Assembly (NCBI GenBank): GCA_002308195.1
Contig: DBVU01000055.1
Span: forward strand, 22,135-29,157
Source of the DNA: Bacteroidales bacterium UBA1256
GTDB taxonomy: Bacteria > Bacteroidota > Bacteroidia > Bacteroidales > Paludibacteraceae
Length of the DNA: 7,023 nt
Reading direction: 5' to 3'
In this document: positions 6,883-7,023 of the stretch, piece after piece
Layout: each line of letters starts with the position of its first letter
Numbering within the stretch: position 1 is the stretch's first letter
The notes under the pieces: generated by a model
Seen by the model: only the letters and a program-made list of their open reading frames with translations
What the model was told of the DNA's origin: nothing
Database searches by the model: none
Translations under genes and position numbers: made by a program

Positions 6883-7023
6883 CCGCTTTTGAGAAACAAG
6901 TGCGTTTCTATTTTCTCCCGCAGTTGGGCATTAAAATTCAGATTCTTCCACGAAGGACCTAATTTTTTTGCGCTCTGCGAAACGAAAACAAATTGACAGA
7001 TTGAAACAATTAGTGTAGTACAA
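6883..7023 (+). ncRNA. Long ATG-free leader, possibly of an rRNA operon (partial)
   Basis: The 141 nt after the plus-strand promoter contain no ATG, so either the first start codon is beyond the window or the transcript is non-coding. A small hairpin AGAAAC/GTTTCT spans 6892-6909, and a weak CTTC/GAAG hairpin (6945-6955) precedes seven T (6963-6969). The segment GCGCTCTGCGAAAC (6970-6983) followed by A-rich, GACAG- and GAAACAAT-containing sequence resembles, from memory, the boxA-bearing leaders of Bacteroidales rRNA operons. The CACCCGCTTTT right after the -7 box does too. The 16S start itself is not visible, so this is tentative. Confidence 0.35.

Larger units (their letters stand above)
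6403..7023. other. 621-bp gene-free regulatory region
   Basis: No convincing gene is present. Two plus-strand frames of 69 and 78 codons (6665-6874, 6760-6996) resemble no family, and the second runs across the plus-strand promoter. What the region holds, left to right: leader and promoter of the secreted-protein gene (6403-6492), a 29-bp inverted repeat (6532-6560), phased direct repeats (6591-6644), a GC-rich stretch with GGCC repeats (6753-6776), a 17-bp inverted repeat (6797-6813), A-tracts (6821-6868), and a plus-strand promoter with a long ATG-free leader (from 6848). Confidence 0.75.

Noticed and set aside
6665..6996. Two plus-strand frames of 69 and 78 codons in the intergenic region
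   Set aside because: No family resemblance, the second runs through a consensus promoter and A-tracts, and neither has a promoter placed for it.

Overview
The window looks like Bacteroidales (Bacteroidota) chromosome. All four recognisable genes lie on the minus strand. Three things support this assignment: the rsfS-ftsH gene order, the lack of clear Shine-Dalgarno sequences, and promoters of the Bacteroidota type (TTG/TTTG at -33, then TAnnTTTG at -7). The large secreted protein also ends in a tail common in Bacteroidales exported proteins. No mobile element, CRISPR array or tRNA was seen.

Layout from left to right. Positions 1-782 carry the N-terminal 260 residues of FtsH, the membrane AAA+ protease, cut by the window edge. 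Positions 845-1207 carry RsfS, the ribosomal silencing factor, 62 bp upstream of ftsH and probably in one operon with it, read from a promoter at about 1280-1310. A bidirectional-looking intrinsic terminator at 1320-1342 separates this housekeeping unit from the next gene. Positions 1381-2796 encode a membrane-anchored one-component regulator: signal peptide, periplasmic TPR repeats, one transmembrane helix, and a cytoplasmic LuxR-type helix-turn-helix. It has its own promoter, squeezed into a 57-bp gap. Positions 2854-6402 encode a 1182-residue secreted, modular, beta-rich surface-type protein. It has beta-helix-like segments, three degenerate copies of one module, two InlB-B-like repeats and a short tail resembling the start of a type IX secretion sorting domain.

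Positions 6403-7023 are a 621-bp gene-free region rich in signals. It holds the promoter of the big gene, a 29-bp near-perfect inverted repeat, phased direct repeats, a second inverted repeat, and a plus-strand promoter. That promoter opens an ATG-free leader of at least 140 nt which runs off the window and may belong to an rRNA operon.

The TPR-LuxR regulator and the secreted protein are adjacent and could be co-transcribed, because no terminator lies between them. A regulatory link is therefore possible but not shown. I see no clear new defence or biosynthetic system. The most interesting parts are the regulator/surface-protein pair and the dense regulatory region upstream of it.
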